The notes: generated by a model from the sequence alone, not told the origin. 64,000 bases of DNA from Trebonia sp963767685 (GCA_963767685.1 CAVYEZ010000012.1:245074-309073); one strand, 5' to 3'. Shown: positions 17,364 to 26,042, numbered from the stretch's first letter. Numbers and translations: made by a program.

Positions 17364-17395
17364 CGGTTCCGCCCCAAGGCGCCAGGGCGGAACCG
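17364..17395 (+). terminator. Hairpin after the cysteine-rich peptide
   Basis: Arms CGGTTCCGCCC (17364-17374) and GGGCGGAACCG (17385-17395) pair perfectly over 11 bp with a 10-base loop, followed by GAAAAAG rather than a T-run. It closes the MerR-peptide unit. Confidence 0.8.
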
Positions 17396-17454
17396 CTGGG
17401 AAAAAGTTGCGGCCGGCCCGTCGGAGTTTCCGGTGCCCGGGCGACTATGAGGGC

Positions 17455-17976
17455 GTGACGCACCCACAGGTGTGGCCCGATCCGGCGCTCGGGCTGCTTG
17501 AGCTGTATGACGACGCGCTGCCGCACGTCTACGGCTACCTGCTTGCCCGGTGCGGCGACACCGCCCTGGCCGAGGACCTCACGGCCGAGGCGTTCCTCGC
17601 CGCCGTGCAGGCGGTCCGCAGGCCCGGCGCGGCCGATCCCTCGATCCCGTGGCTGATCGGGGTCGCCCGGCACAAGCTGGCCGACCACTGGCGGCAGGTC
17701 GAGCGGGAGCAGCGCGGGCTGCGCGTGCTTGACCGGGACGCGCCGTGCGCCGACGACCCGTGGGAGGCGGCCGTTGACCGGATCAGGGCCCGCGAGGTGC
17801 TTGGCCGGCTCGGCGCGCACCACCGGGCCGCGCTCACGCTGCGCTACCTCGACGGGCTGCCGGTGCCCGAGGTGGCCCGGCACCTCAATCGCACCGTGCA
17901 CGCCACCGAGGCGCTGCTGGTGCGGGCCCGCGCCGCGTTCCGCCGCAGCTACGAGGGAGAGGAGGGCTCGCGATGA
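17455..17976 (+). CDS. ECF-type RNA polymerase sigma factor
   Basis: About 173 residues. Region 2 reads LPHVYGYLLARCGDTALAED with LTAEAFLAAV; region 4 reads HHRAALTLRYLDGLPVPEVA with HLNRTVHATEALLVRARAAF. I prefer GTG 17455; an upstream GTG at 17407 would add 16 unconvincing residues. GACTAT at 17443-17448, directly before the start, could be a -10 giving a leaderless message. The stop overlaps the next ATG (ATGA), a pairing with a VOC protein that I recall from other actinomycetes. No classical anti-sigma gene follows. Confidence 0.85.
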   Translation: MTHPQVWPDPALGLLELYDDALPHVYGYLLARCGDTALAEDLTAEAFLAAVQAVRRPGAADPSIPWLIGVARHKLADHWRQVEREQRGLRVLDRDAPCADDPWEAAVDRIRAREVLGRLGAHHRAALTLRYLDGLPVPEVARHLNRTVHATEALLVRARAAFRRSYEGEEGSR

Positions 17977-18884
17977 CCGATCCGTTTGAGTCGCTGCGCG
18001 AGCCCGTCACGCCGGTCGATCCCGACGTCGGCTTCGCCGTGGCGCTGCGGATGCGGCTGGAGAGGGCAGTCTTCGCAACCCCAGGAGGAACCATGACACA
18101 GCAGCCGACCGCCGCGGTCCAGGTCGAGCGCGAGCCCGCCTGGGCGCCGGCGCTGACCCCCTACATCGTCGTGGCCGACGCCCGGCGCGCCATGGACTGG
18201 TACGTCGAGGTATTCGGCGCCCAGCGCCGCGGCGAGCCGCACGTCAACTCCGACGGCACGATCGGCCACGCCGAGGTCGGCCTCGGCGACGCCGTGCTGA
18301 TGCTGTCCGAGCCTTCCGGGCTCTGGCCCAACGTGCCCGTGCGCGCGCCCGACTCCCCCGCGACCTTCAGCCACTCCCTGCACCTGGACGTCGACGACGT
18401 CGACGGGGCCACCGAACGGGCGCGGCGCGGCGGCGCCGTGGTCGAGCGGGAGCCCGCCGACCAGCGCTACGGCCGGGCCGCGGTGATCGTCGACCCGTTC
18501 GGGCACCGGTGGATGCTGATGCGGCCGCCGCCCGGGGCCACCCGGTTCCGCCAGGGCGACGTCGCGAGCGTGACGATGACGGCGCCGGACCCGGAGCGGG
18601 CCAAGGAGTTCTACGCGGCCGTGCTGCAGGTGCCGTTCTCAACCGGCCACGGCGACCGGTGGCGGACCGAGGAGACCAGGCCGCCACTCGGTATCTTCCC
18701 GTCGCGCGGCGCCGGGCCGGAGGTGCAGCTCTCCTACCGCGTTGACGACGTCGCGGTCGCGGTCGAGCGGGTCCGGGCGGCCGGCGGGCAGGCGAACGAG
18801 CCCGAGCGCAGGCCGTTCGGCCTACTGGCCGACTGCGTCGACGATCAGGGCACGACGTTCCGGCTCTGGCAGCCGGTCGGCTGA
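17973..18884 (+). CDS. Two-domain VOC (glyoxalase/bleomycin-resistance fold) protein with N-terminal extension
   Basis: 303 residues. Residues 1-38 (MTDPFESLREPVTPVDPDVG onward) form a short segment like the start of sigma-linked anti-sigma proteins. VOC domain 1 (about 60-180) has TPYIVVADARRAMDWYVEVF and VIVDPFGHRWMLM; VOC domain 2 (about 192-300) has SVTMTAPDPERAKEFYAAVL. It is translationally coupled to the ECF sigma gene, so it may sense a ligand for that sigma factor or detoxify it; both are inference. An internal ATG at 18093 with an AGGAGG site could yield a form without the N-terminal segment. Confidence 0.85.
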   Translation: MTDPFESLREPVTPVDPDVGFAVALRMRLERAVFATPGGTMTQQPTAAVQVEREPAWAPALTPYIVVADARRAMDWYVEVFGAQRRGEPHVNSDGTIGHAEVGLGDAVLMLSEPSGLWPNVPVRAPDSPATFSHSLHLDVDDVDGATERARRGGAVVEREPADQRYGRAAVIVDPFGHRWMLMRPPPGATRFRQGDVASVTMTAPDPERAKEFYAAVLQVPFSTGHGDRWRTEETRPPLGIFPSRGAGPEVQLSYRVDDVAVAVERVRAAGGQANEPERRPFGLLADCVDDQGTTFRLWQPVG

Positions 18885-19037
18885 CCGGCGAGCGTGGCTT
18901 CGCGCGGCATCCGCGGCGGCTGGCCGCCGGATGGCGACCGGCGCGAGTTCGCTTTCCGTACCGCATGGTTCGCTTAGCGGGTCGCCCGCCCGCCCGCGGG
19001 GTGCTGTCCTTAGACCGGATGGCTTCACCCCACCGAA

Positions 19038-19084
19038 GCGCCGTTCGCACGGCCGGCCCCACCCCTCGGCCGTGCGAACGGCGC
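19038..19084. terminator. 18-bp perfect hairpin
   Basis: Arms 19038-19055 (GCGCCGTTCGCACGGCCG) and 19067-19084 are perfectly complementary, with an 11-base loop. It lies downstream of the VOC gene and is its likely terminator. Confidence 0.8.
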
Positions 19085-19113
19085 GGTGCGGCCGTCGCGA
19101 CCCGGACAATGCC

Positions 19114-19143
19114 GAAGGGCCCGGCGGGATGCCGGGGCCCTTC
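19114..19143 (-). terminator. Hairpin closing the small-protein gene
   Basis: Arms GAAGGGCCCGGC and GCCGGGGCCCTTC pair with one bulged G. On the minus strand it starts 14 bases after the stop at 19157. Confidence 0.7.
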
Positions 19144-19156
19144 TCGTTCTCAGTGC

Positions 19157-19360
19157 TTATGCGTTGACTGGCTCCTGGGCCGACTCGTCCCCCGGGTGGG
19201 AGTGCTCCGGGAACGGGTCGCGCCTGCGCTGGTGCAGGGTCTTGTGCAGGTTTGCCAGGTACTCGTCCGTGTAGCCGTTGGTGCCCTTCTGGTGCACGTG
19301 ACGCAGATGCTCGATCAGGTCGGCTTCGGTGCCGTCCGCATTCGTGACTTGCGTGGACAC
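19157..19360 (-). CDS. Small histidine-rich hypothetical protein
   Basis: 67 residues from GTG 19360, preceded by AAGGGGGAAC. It reads STQVTNADGTEADLIEHLRH, then a helix with HQKGTNGYTDEYLANLHKTL and an acidic, proline-containing tail ending SAQEPVNA. Seven histidines are spread through it. I recall similar short actinobacterial proteins of unknown function but no named family. A terminator directly follows, and a 16-bp palindrome sits about 80 bases upstream. The same frame stays open far upstream, but that part overlaps the LCP gene antisense and is not used. Confidence 0.7.
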   Translation of the reverse strand: MSTQVTNADGTEADLIEHLRHVHQKGTNGYTDEYLANLHKTLHQRRRDPFPEHSHPGDESAQEPVNA

Positions 19361-19438
19361 TGTTCCCCCTTGTTCCGCCCAGCACTCCGGGGAGCATGGT
19401 TCCCGGGTGTTACGGCAGTTAATCAGCGGGGCTATACA

Positions 19439-19454
19439 GGTCACTGAGGTGACC
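19439..19454. promoter_or_regulatory. Palindrome GGTCAC-N4-GTGACC
   Basis: A perfect 6+6 inverted repeat next to CTATAC, in the divergent spacer between the small-protein gene and the LCP gene. Its size and position suit a repressor or activator site. The 365-base spacer otherwise shows no gene. Confidence 0.4.
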
Positions 19455-19725
19455 GGGGGCAGTGAGACCAAAAGTTCCAGGAATATGGAGGTTCCGAAGG
19501 GTACGCTAATGCGCCGGTACACTGACCGCGTAGCGCGAGCGTGACGATCCGCGTTCCCGGTCCGGCGCCATCGCGCGCCTTCCTGCTCGCGGGGGCGGCG
19601 GGGTTCGCGGATCTTTGAACCTTGCGCCCGGTCTGGACCGTTCTTTATTGGGAAGCACAACCCGACTGGGAACAGACGGTAAGAGCGTTCGGTGGTGCGG
19701 CCGACGGTTGGTGGAGGGATACCCG

Positions 19726-21042
19726 ATGAGTGACGAGGACCCCTGGAAGGGCTGGTACCAACCAGAGCAGCCTTCCGCCGGCTCGGCCGGGTCAGACCCG
19801 ACGCATGACATGACGATCTCATCGCGGATGCCACCGACGCCCGGCAGCGGCCCCGGAGCCGGCTCCGGCGGCGGCCGAGGCGCCTGGCCGCAGCAGCCGC
19901 CGCCAGTCTCCTCCTCCGGCGGGCCCGGCTCGCCTTACGGCGGCTACGGTAACGGTTCCGGCTACGCGGGCGATCCCGGGCGCGGCGGGGGCCAGGGCTA
20001 CGGTGCGCCCCACGGGACCTCCACCTACGGTGGCGCGCCGACGCGTGGCGGCGGGCGGCGCTGGCGCTTCTGGGGTCAGCCGGGGCGGCGCGGACGGCGG
20101 ATCGCGCTGGTCATCGGCGTGGTCGTGCTCGTGATCATCCTCGCGCTCGGCGGCACGTACTTCTGGGTCAACGGGAAGCTGAACCGCTCGGTCGCGCTGC
20201 CCGCGTTCACCGGGACCTCGGCCGGGACGAACTGGCTGATCGCGGGCGACGACTCGCGCAACGGCATCAGCCGCACCCAGCAGGATGCGCTGCACCTCGG
20301 CTCGGTAGGCGCGGATGCCTCCGACTCGCTCATGCTGCTTCACATGGGCACCGGCAAGCCGGTCCTGATCAGCATCCCGCGCGACTCCTTCGTCCCGATT
20401 CCCGGTCACGGGGAGAACAAGATCAACGCCGCGCTCGCCTTCGGCGGGCCGACGCTGCTCGTCCAGACGGTCGAGCAGGTCACCGGCCTGCGCATCGATC
20501 ATTACATGGGTATCGGCTTCGCCGGACTCGCCGACGTGGTGAACACGGTCGGCGGCGTGCAGATGTGCGTCAAGACCGCGGTGCCGGCCGACCCAACCGG
20601 GGACTCGGGCTTCAAGGGCCTCGAGGCCGGCTGCCACAACCTCAGCGGCACGCAAGCGATCGCCTTCGTCCGCGACCGGCACTCGTTCGCGACCTCGGAC
20701 CTGCAGCGGATCCAGGACCAGCGGGCATTCCTCTCCGCGCTGCTGTCGAAGGCGACGAGCCCGAGCGTGTACCTGAACCCGTTCACCGCGCTGCCGTTCG
20801 CCTCGACGGCCGCGAGCTCGATCTCGGTGGACAAGGGCGCGAGCCTGTACGACCTGGTCCAGGCGGCCTTCGCGCTGCGCGGCCCGCAGACGGGCACCGT
20901 GCCGATCGCGAACGCGAACCTCCAGACAAGCGCCGGGGACGCGGTGGAGTGGGACAAGACCCAGGCGCTTGAACTTTTTAACGACTTGAAGGCGGGCAAG
21001 GCCGTCCCCGCCAGCCTGTTGAGCGGCACGAAGGTCGGCTGA
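19726..21042 (+). CDS. LytR-CpsA-Psr (LCP) family protein
   Basis: 438 residues from ATG 19726, behind GGAGGG. The cytoplasmic N-terminus (1-120) is Gly/Pro/Ser rich and disordered. One membrane helix follows (about 127-148, IALVIGVVVLVIILALGGTY). The extracellular LCP domain (about 190-400) shows DSLMLLHMGTG, ISIPRDSFVPIPG and ALSGTQA-like AFVRDRH, with the conserved Arg/Asp cluster. LCP enzymes transfer glycopolymers such as teichoic acids or arabinogalactan from lipid carriers to peptidoglycan. It is a single gene with its own terminator. Confidence 0.9.
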   Translation: MSDEDPWKGWYQPEQPSAGSAGSDPTHDMTISSRMPPTPGSGPGAGSGGGRGAWPQQPPPVSSSGGPGSPYGGYGNGSGYAGDPGRGGGQGYGAPHGTSTYGGAPTRGGGRRWRFWGQPGRRGRRIALVIGVVVLVIILALGGTYFWVNGKLNRSVALPAFTGTSAGTNWLIAGDDSRNGISRTQQDALHLGSVGADASDSLMLLHMGTGKPVLISIPRDSFVPIPGHGENKINAALAFGGPTLLVQTVEQVTGLRIDHYMGIGFAGLADVVNTVGGVQMCVKTAVPADPTGDSGFKGLEAGCHNLSGTQAIAFVRDRHSFATSDLQRIQDQRAFLSALLSKATSPSVYLNPFTALPFASTAASSISVDKGASLYDLVQAAFALRGPQTGTVPIANANLQTSAGDAVEWDKTQALELFNDLKAGKAVPASLLSGTKVG

Positions 21043-21069
21043 GAACGCCAGGGAACGACGCCGAATGAG

Positions 21070-21095
21070 GCAGGCGATAACGCCTGCTCCTTTTT
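21070..21095 (+). terminator. Intrinsic terminator of the LCP gene
   Basis: GCAGGCG-ATAA-CGCCTGC stem-loop followed by TCCTTTTT. It is one of the few canonical U-tract terminators in the window. Confidence 0.9.
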
Positions 21096-21204
21096 GGGCG
21101 GTTTGAGCAACGCCGTTTTGGTGTATGTGTACCTGTAAAGGTAGGTCTTGACATCGTGGGGCGGCGGTGCTTGCGTGTCACGAACTGACTTAACCGGAGG
21201 TCTC

Positions 21205-21438
21205 ATGAGCCAGACGCAGGTTGATGAGCAAACCAGCCTCGGCCTGTCGGCACGCGAGATTGAGGTCATGTCGTTGATCGCCGGCGGCCACACCAACGGG
21301 GAGATCGCAGCGCACCTGTTCCTCGCCGAAAAGACGGTCAAGAACCACGTCAGACGCATCTACTCCAAGCTCGGCGTGCACAACCGCCCCGCCGCCATCG
21401 CCCACTGGCTCTCGTCCCGCGCGACGCAGAGATCGTAA
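21205..21438 (+). CDS. Stand-alone LuxR/GerE-type DNA-binding protein
   Basis: 77 residues consisting almost entirely of a LuxR-type HTH: LGLSAREIEVMSLIAGGHTN, AEKTVKNHVRRIYSKLGVHN. No receiver or ligand domain. ATG 21205 follows CCGGAGG. Small single-domain GerE-like regulators often act in sporulation or development, but nothing here fixes its targets. Upstream, TACCT-GTAA-AGGTA (21131-21144) is an inverted repeat, and TTGACA at 21148-21153 is a possible -35 element. Confidence 0.88.
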   Translation: MSQTQVDEQTSLGLSAREIEVMSLIAGGHTNGEIAAHLFLAEKTVKNHVRRIYSKLGVHNRPAAIAHWLSSRATQRS

Positions 21439-21498
21439 CCGGTCACGGCAACTCCACTCCGTTACATGACACCACTGTCCCCGTTCTGGGCGTGGGTG

Positions 21499-22117
21499 CC
21501 GCAAGGCCCGAACGCTGCTAGGCGCGAGCGCCGCAAGGCCCGAACGCTGCTGGGCGCGAGTGCCGCAAGGCCCGAATATCCCAGCACTGGGTGCCCCCAG
21601 CACGCTAGATGCGCCTCTGGGTGCCACAAGGCTCGAATATTCTGGCCTTGCGGGCCACGAGGCTCGTACCGCGCCCTCACGCGTCGCGCGGCAAGCCCGC
21701 ATATCGCCCGGGCGAAATTTCCGGCATGGGCGCAGTGGAGTGGGGACGCGCGGCCCTTGGGAATCGGGGCCCCAGGGAGAGATCGGGCGCAGCCGGCGAA
21801 GGTGGGCGCAGCAACGGACGGGCGCGGCGGCGTGGGCGCGGTGCGTGGGCTCGGGGTGGGCGCAGCAACGGGGCGGCGCAGCAACGGGGCGGGCGCGGCG
21901 GCGTGGGTCCGGTCGGGTGGGCGCGGTGGCGTGGGCGCGGTGCGTGGGCTCGGGGTGGGCGCAGCAACGGGGCGGCGCAGCAACGGGGCAGGCGCGCGCA
22001 GTGGCGCGGGCACGGTCGGGCGGGTGCGGGTGGGCACGGCAGCGGGCGGGCACGGTCGGGCGGGTGCGGGTGGGCACGGCAACGGGGCGGGCACGCTAGG
22101 GGGCGGGGCTGGGTGGG
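21499..22117. repeat. Gene-free GC-rich block of nested direct repeats
   Basis: The ~810-base spacer 21439-22248 has no believable gene; every frame is open simply because of composition. It holds a 32-bp tandem unit (CCGCAAGGCCCGAACGCTGC start) at 21499 and 21531 with a partial third at 21563; a 62-bp perfect direct repeat at 21829-21890 and 21928-21989; and a 36-bp direct repeat at 22006-22041 and 22046-22081. Within the 62-bp unit CGCAGCAACGGGGCGG repeats again. It lies just before the promoter of the two-component genes. Confidence 0.85.
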
Positions 22118-22209
22118 TGACTTGGGGTTGGTGACCTGCGGTGATTGTGCGTGCGGGAATGGTGATGAGCGGCGTACGCTGGGAGGCGACAGCCGTCCCC
22201 GAGGAAACG

Positions 22210-22225
22210 TTCAGGTTTCCTTCAG
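22210..22225 (+). promoter_or_regulatory. Direct repeat TTCAG-N6-TTCAG, likely OmpR/PhoB-type site
   Basis: Two TTCAG units 11 bp apart (22210-22214 and 22221-22225) lie 23 bases before the response-regulator start. An 11-bp period is what tandem OmpR-family dimers read, so self-regulation is likely. Confidence 0.55.
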
Positions 22226-22248
22226 TAAAGTGAGCGAAGATAGTCATC

Positions 22249-22971
22249 ATGAATTCGTCGATAACCGAAGCCGGGGCGCCGGCCGATGCTCGGCTGCTCG
22301 TAGTCGAGGACGAGCCGAACATCCTTGAGCTTCTGTCGGCGTCCCTCCGGTACGCCGGATTCGACGTGATCACCGCTTCGGCGGGCACTGAGGCGGTGCA
22401 GGCAGCCCAGCGGCACCGGCCGGACCTGATCGTGCTTGACGTGATGCTGCCGGACATGGACGGCTTCGACGTCATCAGGCGGCTGCGCGGCGGCGGCGCC
22501 CGGATTCCCGTGGTGTTCCTAACCGCGCGGGACGGGACGGACGACAAGATCCGCGGCCTCACGCTCGGCGGCGACGACTACGTCACCAAGCCGTTCTCGC
22601 TGGAAGAGGTCATCGCCAGGATCAAGGCGGTGCTGCGGCGGACCCGCGGAGACGGCGTGGAGCCGACGCCGCGGCTGAAGTTCGCCGACCTTGAGCTCGA
22701 TGAGGAAAGCCACGAGGTCTGGCGGGGCGGGGCGCAGGTGCAGCTGTCGCCGACCGAGTTCAAGCTGCTGCGTTACTTCATGTCCAACGCCAACCGGGTG
22801 CTGTCGAAGATGCAGATCCTCGACCACGTGTGGGATTACGACTTCCGTGGCGACACGGGGATCGTGGAGTCCTACGTGTCGGTGCTGCGGCGGAAGATCG
22901 ATACCAAGGAGCCACGGCTGATCCACACCCTGCGCGGCGTCGGGTACGTGCTGCGGCTCCCGTCGTCGTAA
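22249..22971 (+). CDS. OmpR/PhoB-family response regulator
   Basis: 240 residues. The receiver domain (about 17-130) carries the acidic pair in LLVVEDEPN, the phosphoacceptor Asp in LIVLDVMLPDMDGFDV and the Lys in DYVTKPFSLEE. The C-terminal winged helix (about 145-238) shows SPTEFKLLRYFMSNANRVLS and RKIDTKEPRLIHTLRGVGYV. It is coupled to the histidine kinase by a TAATG overlap. It most resembles the TcrA/TrcR/PrrA-like group of actinobacteria; the regulated genes are unknown. Confidence 0.92.
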   Translation: MNSSITEAGAPADARLLVVEDEPNILELLSASLRYAGFDVITASAGTEAVQAAQRHRPDLIVLDVMLPDMDGFDVIRRLRGGGARIPVVFLTARDGTDDKIRGLTLGGDDYVTKPFSLEEVIARIKAVLRRTRGDGVEPTPRLKFADLELDEESHEVWRGGAQVQLSPTEFKLLRYFMSNANRVLSKMQILDHVWDYDFRGDTGIVESYVSVLRRKIDTKEPRLIHTLRGVGYVLRLPSS

Positions 22972-24808
22972 TGGCGGGCGCCATGGCGCGGGCGGACATG
23001 GCGGAGGAAACCGAGAGGACGGCCGGCTCGGAGACCGAACCGCGCCGCCGGTCGCCCCTGGGCGCGGCCAGGCGGCTGTCCGACCGGACGCCGCTGCGGA
23101 CCAAGCTGATCACAGCGCTCCTCGTGCTGGTGATCATGGCCCTCGCCGCGATCAGCGTCGCCAGCGTCTACATGCTCCGCGGCTACGTGACCACCCAGCG
23201 CGACAACCAGCTGAGGGGGACGTTCCAGGGGCTGCACACGAACACGGTGGAGAGCGTCACGCCCGGGGACGCGACGCCGGAGGGGCCGGCGTGGTACTCG
23301 GCGTCCAACTGCCCGGGAAGCCGCTCAACTGGATGGCGTTCAACCTGCCCAACGGCCAGACCGCCACGCCGAGCGGGCCGCTCCCCTCGCTGCCGGGCGG
23401 TACCGGCTGGGCGGGCACGGGCTCCCCGGTGCTGCTGACCACGCCGTCACAGTCGGGTGTCGACACCTGGCGGGTAATAGCGCTCAGCATTCCGAACTAC
23501 CCCGTCTCAAATACCCAGACCGAGACGGTGACCGTGGTCCTCGCCGTCGACCTCGGCAACATTAACGCGCTGACCACTCGCCTGATCCTGTTCGACGTCG
23601 TCGTCGGCTGCGCGATCGTCGTCGTGCTGGCGGCTGTCGGCGTCGCGGTGGTGCAGACGAACCTGCGGCCGCTGAACGACATCGAGATGACCGCCGGGCA
23701 GATCGCGAAGGGCCACCTGGACCACCGGGTGCCCGAGGGCGACCCGCGCACCGAGATCGGGTCGCTCGGGCGGTCGCTGAATACGATGCTGGCGCAGATC
23801 GAGCGGGCCTTCCACGCGCAGGGCAAGGCCGAGCAGGCCGCGCACCAGTCCGAGGAGCGGATGCGCCGGTTCGTCGCCGATGCCGCCCACGAGCTGCGCA
23901 CGCCGCTGACCACGATCCGCGGCTTTGCCGCGCACTACCGGCAGCGCGGCGGCGCGATCCGCTTGCAGCAGGCGGCACCGCAATCAAATTCGTCATTCCG
24001 AACGGATGCGGCTGGCTCCCCTCCGTCCGCCATCTTCCCCAGCGCTGACCTGCCCCGGGACGACTGGTCTCCGGAGGACCTGGACCGGCTGATGAGCCGG
24101 GTGGAGTCCGAGGCGACGCGGATGGGGCTGCTCGTCGAGGACCTGCTCACGCTGGCCCGGCTTGACCAGCAGCGGCCCCTCGCCGAGGCGCCGGTCGACC
24201 TGCTCACGCTCGCCGCGGATACCGTGCAGGACGCGCGGATCGTCTCGCCGGGGCGGCCGATCGACCTGGTTGTCGCGCCGGGTACCGCGTTCCTGGTGGA
24301 GGGGGACGAGCCACGGCTGCGGCAGGTGCTCGCCAACCTGGTGAACAACGCGATCACGCACACGCCCGCGGGGACGCCGGTCCGGGTGAAGATCGCGCGC
24401 GGCACCCTGGAGGCCCCCTCGGGCGACGAGGCGGGCGCCGCGCGCCGGGCAGGCAGGCCGGCCGAGCCGGACGGCTGGGGCGACGCGGCCGATACGGCCG
24501 ATACGGCCGATACGGCCCGGCGCGAGGTGCCCGCCATCGTCCTTGACGTCGAGGATGACGGTCCCGGGATGACCGCCGAGCAGGCGCAGCGCGTCTTCGA
24601 GCGGTTCTACCGGGCGGACGCGGCGCGCAACCGGGCGTCCGGCGGGACCGGGCTCGGGCTGGCGATCGTGGACGGGCTCGTCTCCGCGCACGGCGGCACG
24701 GTCTCGGTGCGCACGGCGCCCGGGCAGGGCGCCGACTTCCAGGTCAAGCTGCCGCTCTCCCCCGACGCGCTGGGCATCGACGACGGCGACGACGACCTGC
24801 CCGGGTAG
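22971..24808 (+). pseudogene. Sensor histidine kinase, single frameshift
   Basis: Read in two frames. The first, from ATG 22971, has a basic cytoplasmic start and a membrane helix (LITALLVLVIMALAAISVAS) and runs into a sensor loop. Around 23285-23300 coding moves to another frame (GVQLPGKPLNWMAFNLPNG) and continues with the second helix, a HAMP domain, the H-box FVADAAHELRTPLTTIRGFA, and the ATPase boxes LVNNAITHTP, DDGPGMT and GGTGLGLAIV. All kinase motifs are intact, so a base-call error is at least as likely as true inactivation. The dimerisation hairpin holds an unusual ~35-residue insert after HYRQRGG, and a GAT-ACG-GCC triplet repeat (TADTADTAD) sits in the ATPase domain. Confidence 0.88.
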
Positions 24809-24854
24809 CGGGAGCCGGCCGCATGCGGTTGTGGCCAGGCGGGCGCCGATGTCT

Positions 24855-24876
24855 AATAGAGCAAGGGATTCTAGAA
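24855..24876 (+). promoter_or_regulatory. Weak, longer-spaced relative of the regulon operator
   Basis: TAATAGAGCAAGGGATTCTAG plus AA contains the TTCTAG arm and a TAGAG-like opposite arm, but the spacer is longer than in the six good sites. It lies 78 bases before the R2lox start. Assignment to the regulon is tentative. Confidence 0.35.
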
Positions 24877-24953
24877 TTGGTCCTTCTCGGGCGGGTCGGC
24901 GGACGGCAACCGCACCGTGCGGCCAGACCGGGGCGGCCACTGGAGGGAGAGCG

Positions 24954-26042
24954 ATGACCGAGCCGGTGGCAGGCGGCAAGATCCAGGAGACGGATATCAG
25001 CCGCTACCGGTCCACCCGCGGCCTCGACTACGAGTCGGTGCCGTGGCGGCTGTGGGAGAAGTCCAAGAAGCTGTTCTGGGACCCCGCCGACATCGACTTC
25101 GCCCAGGACGCCATCGACTGGCAGGAGATGTCGGAGGAGGAGCGGACGCTCGTCGCCTTGTCCGCCCGCGGCTTCATGGTCGGCGAGGAAGCCGTCACGC
25201 TCGACATCGTCCCCTTGCTGCGCTGCATGTCCGACCTGGGCCGGCTCGAGGACACGATGTACCTGTCCATGTTCGCCATGGAGGAGGCCAAGCACACCGA
25301 GATGTTCCGCCGCTGGTTCGACGCGGTCGGGATGGACCCGGCCTCGCTTGACGACCTGGTCCGCGCCCGGACGGAGGCGCTCGGCAACCGGCCGGACGGG
25401 CGGCCGCGCACCGGCATCTTCGACGGAGCGCTCACCCGGGTGATGCGGCGGCTCGACACCGACCAGTCACCGCAGGCGATCCTGGACGCGTCGATCATCT
25501 ACAACCAGCTCGTCGAGGGCGTGATGGCGATCGCCGGGTACCAGCGCTGGGACGAGACGTTCAAGCGGCTCGGCAAGCTCCCCGGCCTGCAGGCGGGACT
25601 GAAGCTGACCCAGCGGGACGAGCGGCGGCACATCGCCTACGGCACCTACCTCGGGCGGCGCGTCCTCGCGGAGAACCCCGAGCTCTGGGAGTGGCTGGAG
25701 CAGCGCTGGGCGAAGCTCACCGCGGGCTTCAGCGGCGGCGGGTACGGCGCGCCCGGGCCGGAAAAAACAGCGTCGCTAACGCCGGGACCGCAGGACACGG
25801 GATCGCAAAACGCGGGCCCGCCGAACGCGGGGCCGCCGAACGCGGGGCCGCAAAACGCGGGGCCGCAAAACGCGGGGCCGCAAAACACAGTGGAGCGCGA
25901 GGACGCGGAAATCATGGAGCGGTACCGGCTGCTGAGCAAGCGCCGCCTCGAGGCGCTCGCCGTGGCCCGCACGATGAACGTCACCGAGGTGGACACGAGC
26001 GCCATCGAGGCGTTCGAGCCGGAAGAACTCCAGCACGCGTGA
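24954..26042 (+). CDS. R2-like ligand-binding oxidase (R2lox, Mn/Fe type)
   Basis: 362 residues from ATG 24954, behind GGAGGGAGAG. All expected metal ligands of the ferritin-like fold can be placed: Glu78, Glu111, His114 (MEEAKH), Glu188, Glu223 and His226 (RDERRH). Val81 and Tyr183 sit at the positions that form the ether cross-link in characterised R2lox. These proteins bind a long-chain fatty-acid-like ligand at a Mn/Fe centre, and their physiological reaction is unknown. It is longer than usual (~310) because of a GP(P/Q)NA repeat insert near residues 277-311 before a conserved-looking C-terminal helix. It lies beside a TetR gene and an acyl-CoA locus. Confidence 0.88.
   Translation: MTEPVAGGKIQETDISRYRSTRGLDYESVPWRLWEKSKKLFWDPADIDFAQDAIDWQEMSEEERTLVALSARGFMVGEEAVTLDIVPLLRCMSDLGRLEDTMYLSMFAMEEAKHTEMFRRWFDAVGMDPASLDDLVRARTEALGNRPDGRPRTGIFDGALTRVMRRLDTDQSPQAILDASIIYNQLVEGVMAIAGYQRWDETFKRLGKLPGLQAGLKLTQRDERRHIAYGTYLGRRVLAENPELWEWLEQRWAKLTAGFSGGGYGAPGPEKTASLTPGPQDTGSQNAGPPNAGPPNAGPQNAGPQNAGPQNTVEREDAEIMERYRLLSKRRLEALAVARTMNVTEVDTSAIEAFEPEELQHA
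25784..25887 (+). repeat. 15-bp in-frame minisatellite in R2lox
   Basis: About six to seven imperfect copies of a 15-base unit (form CGCGGGGCCGCAAAA) encode repeats of GPPNA or GPQNA. The unit length keeps the frame, so copy number can vary without breaking the protein. Confidence 0.9.

Noticed and set aside
19361..19834. Upstream extension of the small protein at 19157-19360
   Set aside because: The frame stays open but overlaps the LCP gene antisense and has no family resemblance; GTG 19360 with a good ribosome site is the likely start.
21466..22134. Long open frames on both strands in the GC-rich repeat block
   Set aside because: All frames are open because stops are rare at this composition. 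The residues are Gly/Arg/Ala or Pro/Arg/His repeats without domain or ribosome site.
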